From assembly GCA_045657665.1 (NCBI GenBank), contig JAZOTN010000015.1, positions 1-64,000 of the forward strand: a stretch of DNA of 64,000 nt. The letters run 5' to 3'. This document shows, piece after piece, positions 61,159 to 64,000 of the stretch. This DNA comes from RUG12461 sp045657665 (GTDB taxonomy: Bacteria; Bacillota; Clostridia; Lachnospirales; Lachnospiraceae). The position numbers and the translations under genes were made by a program. Below the pieces are notes generated by a model. It did not search any database, was not told the origin of the DNA, and worked only from the letters and a program-made list of their open reading frames with translations. Every line of letters begins with the position of its first letter. Position 1 is the first letter of the stretch.

Positions 61159-62577
61159 TCAGCCTGTTGTAGCATCATCCGGTGTGGTCGTATCTTCTCC
61201 GATCTCGGAAAGGAAGCGCTCCGCCTCCCTTGACCAGTTGGAATCCGGATAAAGCGAAATGATCTTTTTATAGTAGATGACCGCGTCATCGTCTTCTCCG
61301 TTACGGCGGCAGGCCTGGGCAAGCGTATACAGCGCATCGCCCTCATGGTAGGTCTCATCCACGGAAATGATCTTCAGGAACTCCGTCTTTGCGTCCTCGA
61401 AATTGCCGGCCTTATATGCTTCCATGCCCGCCTCATATGCGGAACTCATGTATTGTTCATTCACTTCGGCGTTGATCACGTTATAGGCATCCCGCGCGGT
61501 TGTATCAAGGTAATCCACGTTGACCGTCGAAAGTGCCTGACCTGCGCCGTCAATATCTTCTCCGGCAAAGGCGATATATGCACTGAGAAGCTGCTGATAG
61601 CTGGCAAGACGGGCCGCATCCTCGTCACTGGAATTCTGGGCAGCCTCCACCTGGGATTCGAGCTGACCGATCTCGTTTTCCAGAGAAAGAATCGACTGCT
61701 CTTTTTCCGCAATGGTATTTGTCGCCTCCTCAAGCGGAGCATTCGTCTCGTTTCGTACACTCTGTTTCACACCCGGCACGATGAGGAACCACGTCACAAG
61801 GACGCCGATCGCCGCGCCGATCAGAATGTTGATGATCGTGGAAAGCGCCGTATTATCGCGGAATCTCGCAGGCTGTATGATGGTCTCGTTTCCGCTGACA
61901 TAGCTGATCAGCTCTTCGTTTTCTTTTTCCTTTTTCTTCCGCTCCCGCTCAGGATCGGAACGTATGATATCATTGCATTCCTTCAAGTACCGGAGCGTCG
62001 TCAGGTTGCTCCCGTCGATCTTCATCGCGTTACGGAGCGATTTCTTCGCCTGATCGTACCTTCCTTCCTGCATGTAAAGAAGAGCAAGGAGCTGGTGTGC
62101 CCTTACCATCTTGGGATTAACGGAAAGAACCTTCTTCAGCTGGATGATGGCAAGATCATGACTGTCCTGCCTGCAGTAAAGCAGCGCCTGATTGTATTTT
62201 TTGGTCGTCTGATTGATGGTCTCAAGCTGCGCCGGACTGTTCTGCAGATGATCCAGATACTCTTCCGCAAAGTTGTCCTCAGCGCGAAGATTCTTGCTGA
62301 TCACCCATTCACTCATGGCGTTGACACCTTCGCCCATCTCAAAATAAACGAGACCGAGAAGGTTTCTCGCCTGAATATTCATTTTATAGAGCTTAAGGCT
62401 TTCGCGGAGCACCTCCGCAGCACCCGAAAGATCCCGGATGGAAGCACGCCGAAGGCCTTCATTATAAAGCGCGTTCGATGTCGCCATAATCTTTTTGAAC
62501 ATGCGCATATCACGCCCGCACGACGGACAGCGCATATTTCTCGGCTTCAACTCGCCGCCACAATACACACAGATCAT
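61159..62577 (-). CDS. zinc-ribbon/TPR membrane protein
   Basis: 472 aa. N-terminal zinc ribbon CVYCGG...CPSCG (Cys 3, 6, 18, 21), then TPR repeats to about 210 (ALLYCRQDSHDLAIIQLKKVL), a transmembrane helix near 252-275, a coiled coil and further TPR-like repeats at the C-terminus (GNFEDAKTEFLKIISVDETYHEG). The soluble N-terminal part is probably cytosolic and the rest outside. Position between FolC and PBP1A suggests a scaffold for wall synthesis; that is inference. Confidence 0.85.
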   Translation of the reverse strand: MICVYCGGELKPRNMRCPSCGRDMRMFKKIMATSNALYNEGLRRASIRDLSGAAEVLRESLKLYKMNIQARNLLGLVYFEMGEGVNAMSEWVISKNLRAEDNFAEEYLDHLQNSPAQLETINQTTKKYNQALLYCRQDSHDLAIIQLKKVLSVNPKMVRAHQLLALLYMQEGRYDQAKKSLRNAMKIDGSNLTTLRYLKECNDIIRSDPERERKKKEKENEELISYVSGNETIIQPARFRDNTALSTIINILIGAAIGVLVTWFLIVPGVKQSVRNETNAPLEEATNTIAEKEQSILSLENEIGQLESQVEAAQNSSDEDAARLASYQQLLSAYIAFAGEDIDGAGQALSTVNVDYLDTTARDAYNVINAEVNEQYMSSAYEAGMEAYKAGNFEDAKTEFLKIISVDETYHEGDALYTLAQACRRNGEDDDAVIYYKKIISLYPDSNWSREAERFLSEIGEDTTTPDDATTG

Positions 62578-62583
62578 CTATAT

Positions 62584-62724
62584 TTATCCTCTTCGGCTTT
62601 CTTCCAGCATTTCACGGAATATGTCCGTCAAGTCGGTCAGGTCATGGTTGTAAATATCGTCAACTGCCTCTTCCACTTCAAGGCTCGGTTCATAGCGTTT
62701 TAATTCTTCTTCAAAATCGATCAT
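62584..62724 (-). CDS. 46-aa acidic protein, unknown
   Basis: 46 aa, strongly acidic (Asp/Glu-rich), no membrane helix, rich in leucine and predicted helical. It overlaps the folC stop by four bases (ATGA) and has GGAAGGGGA before it, so it is co-translated with folC. No family recognised. It ends 6 nt before the TPR gene starts. Confidence 0.6.
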   Translation of the reverse strand: MIDFEEELKRYEPSLEVEEAVDDIYNHDLTDLTDIFREMLEESRRG

Positions 62725-64000
62725 GATTCCCCTTCCTCTCTCCGGGATCTGTTCTTCCCGTTTATCTTCAACAATTCGCCGATCAAATAAAGCGAACCTG
62801 CGCAAAAAAGTTTCCCTTCGTCAGTTCTTTCCGCTTTCGCACTCCGAAAAGCTTCCTCCGGATCCGGGATCACCAGGATCCGTTCCGGCGCTATCCCCGC
62901 CTCCAAAAAAGTCCGGCGCAGTTCCTCAGGCTTATGAGCCGCGGCGCCGGGCACGCTTGTCAGAACAACTTTTTTCCACGGGATCCTCGTGAGCTCCGCT
63001 GCCGATGAGACAGAGTCCTTATCCCGCATCTGCGAAAAAAGAAGCACCGGCTCCTCTCCGCCGATCAGCTGCACCGTACGTACCAGCTCCCGTATCCCGT
63101 CCGCATTATGCGCGCCGTCCAGGTATACGTTTCTTTCCGCTTCCTGCATCCTGCCGGGCCATCTCGTCCCGGAAAAGCTTTCCGCAACCTTCCCTGCCGG
63201 AACGCCGGCAAGTTCCGGGAGAAGCTCTGCCGAAAGCAGCGCTATCGTGCCGTTCACAGTTTGATAGAGCGCAGGAAACGGCAGTATCAGTCTAACATTA
63301 TTATGATATAAGGATTTCACGGAAAAATCAACCGTATTCCCGACAAGTGACGGTTCCAGGATCCGGTCCTCCGTCACTTCATACATGGGACAGCCCAGTT
63401 CCTTTGCCCTTTCACGGATCACTTTCGCTGTTTTTTCATTCCTGGCATCAAAAACAACGGGACAGCCTTTTTTCAGAATTCCCGCTTTTTCAAAGGCAAT
63501 TTGCTCCACCGTATTTCCGAGATACTTTGTATGATCCAGACCGATCGATGTGATCACGGTCAGCTCCGGGGCTTCTACCAGATTTGTGGCATCCAGCCTT
63601 CCTCCAAGTCCCGTCTCCAGAACTGCCGTTTCTACCCCTTTCTCCCGAAAGATCAGCATCCCCATCGCAAACAAAAACTCAAAATAGGCAGGGTGCGGAT
63701 GTCCATCCGCCTGCATCTCATCGACCACGCCCTTTACACGGCAAAAAGCGGCAAGGAATTCCTCCCTGCCGCATATTTCATTGTTGACCGCGATCCGCTC
63801 GCGGATATCCACAAGGTGTGGTGATGAAAAAAGCCCTGTCTTTACTCCCGCATCATAAAGAGCCGAAGAGAGCATCGCCGAAACGGATCCTTTCCCGTTT
63901 GTTCCGGCTACATGCACAATGCGAAAACTCTCCTGCGGAGCCGATAAGCGCTTCATCAGCTCCCTCGTTTCGGCAGGGTCGCTTTTTGACGTAAATTTCG
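62721..64000 (-). CDS. folC: folylpolyglutamate/dihydrofolate synthase, 5' end outside the window
   Basis: At least 425 residues; the reading frame stays open to position 64000, upstream of the in-frame ATG at 63956, and the additional residues KFTSKSDPAETRELM match the FolC N-terminus, so the true start lies beyond the edge. Mur-ligase-type P-loop AGTNGKGSVSAML, DATN and a glutamate-ligase C-terminal domain (YLDGAHN) are visible. It adds glutamates to folates. Confidence 0.94.
   Translation of the reverse strand, partial: KFTSKSDPAETRELMKRLSAPQESFRIVHVAGTNGKGSVSAMLSSALYDAGVKTGLFSSPHLVDIRERIAVNNEICGREEFLAAFCRVKGVVDEMQADGHPHPAYFEFLFAMGMLIFREKGVETAVLETGLGGRLDATNLVEAPELTVITSIGLDHTKYLGNTVEQIAFEKAGILKKGCPVVFDARNEKTAKVIRERAKELGCPMYEVTEDRILEPSLVGNTVDFSVKSLYHNNVRLILPFPALYQTVNGTIALLSAELLPELAGVPAGKVAESFSGTRWPGRMQEAERNVYLDGAHNADGIRELVRTVQLIGGEEPVLLFSQMRDKDSVSSAAELTRIPWKKVVLTSVPGAAAHKPEELRRTFLEAGIAPERILVIPDPEEAFRSAKAERTDEGKLFCAGSLYLIGELLKINGKNRSRREEGES

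Noticed and set aside
1..64000. CRISPR arrays, insertion sequences, prophage or toxin-antitoxin pairs
   Set aside because: I looked for repeated spacers, transposase or integrase motifs and adjacent small gene pairs and saw none.

Overview
The window is an ordinary, densely packed chromosomal segment of about half GC from an anaerobic Firmicute, most likely a Lachnospiraceae (Clostridia) member. Pointers are a DUF5721-type protein, a YjfB-like small protein, a eukaryotic-type HisA, DapL-route lysine genes, a class B sortase with an MBG-repeat surface protein, a Reg_prop/HD-GYP protein and a ClpX with a long linker. No rRNA, CRISPR array, transposase or prophage gene was seen. Most genes lie on the minus strand, often in operons with overlapping stop and start codons.

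Layout. 1-488: a non-coding stretch with a tiny hydrophobic ORF, a perfect 23-bp palindrome and tRNA-Pro(UGG). 544-8092 (-): YgjV/GNAT-like protein, 748-aa unknown, THUMP RNA methyltransferase, C1 protease, Amidase_3, RdgB, YfcE. 8164-12802: hybrid histidine kinase, K+ channel, HD hydrolase, alpha/beta hydrolase. 12823-16776 (-): transglutaminase-like lipoprotein, SseB-like protein, GGDEF protein. 16846-21021: DUF5721, cold shock protein, ClpX, signal peptidase I, AsnA. 21096-25951: CobA-DapA-DapB-RidA operon (-), HisA and DapL (+). 26020-34475 (-): TypA, GuaB, HypB, Reg_prop/HD-GYP, SH3 amidase. 34511-41743 (-): giant surface protein, sortase B and Tex in one operon. 41969-48245: small membrane proteins, a SprA-like metalloprotease, glycerol kinase, homoserine dehydrogenase, an SPFH protein with twin zinc ribbons. 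48288-55298 (-): WecG-like protein, PucR/CdaR-like regulator, FtsE, FtsX, EnvC/PcsB-like hydrolase activator, CtpA, RF2. 55765-57697: NlpC/P60 hydrolase and YjfB. 57757-64000 (-): FolC (runs off the edge), 46-aa protein, TPR/zinc-ribbon membrane protein, PBP1A, CvfB-like S1 protein.

The functional theme is envelope growth and remodelling: five wall hydrolases or activators, PBP1A, FtsEX, CtpA, sortase B, signal peptidase and c-di-GMP signalling proteins, mixed with amino-acid, nucleotide and cofactor housekeeping.

The most notable signals are regulatory. (i) prfB carries a programmed +1 frameshift in which the in-frame stop is UAA instead of the usual UGA. (ii) Four genes have their -10 box only 6-10 nt before the start codon and no Shine-Dalgarno, so they look leaderless. 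(iii) An mRNA leader at 42749-42820 holds tandem GTCGCAAA repeats in a hairpin loop that can pair next to the ribosome binding site. (iv) A WalR-like box lies just downstream of a consensus promoter of the NlpC/P60 gene. (v) Two perfect DnaA boxes lie in a 470-bp AT-rich gap. (vi) A 24-nt promoter block is shared by hypB and the HD-GYP gene, and an identical 17-nt leader element by the HD-GYP gene and hom. I found no clear multi-gene undescribed system; the best unknown proteins are the 748-aa protein at 5204-7450, the YgjV-GNAT fusion and the WecG-like gene heading the FtsEX operon.
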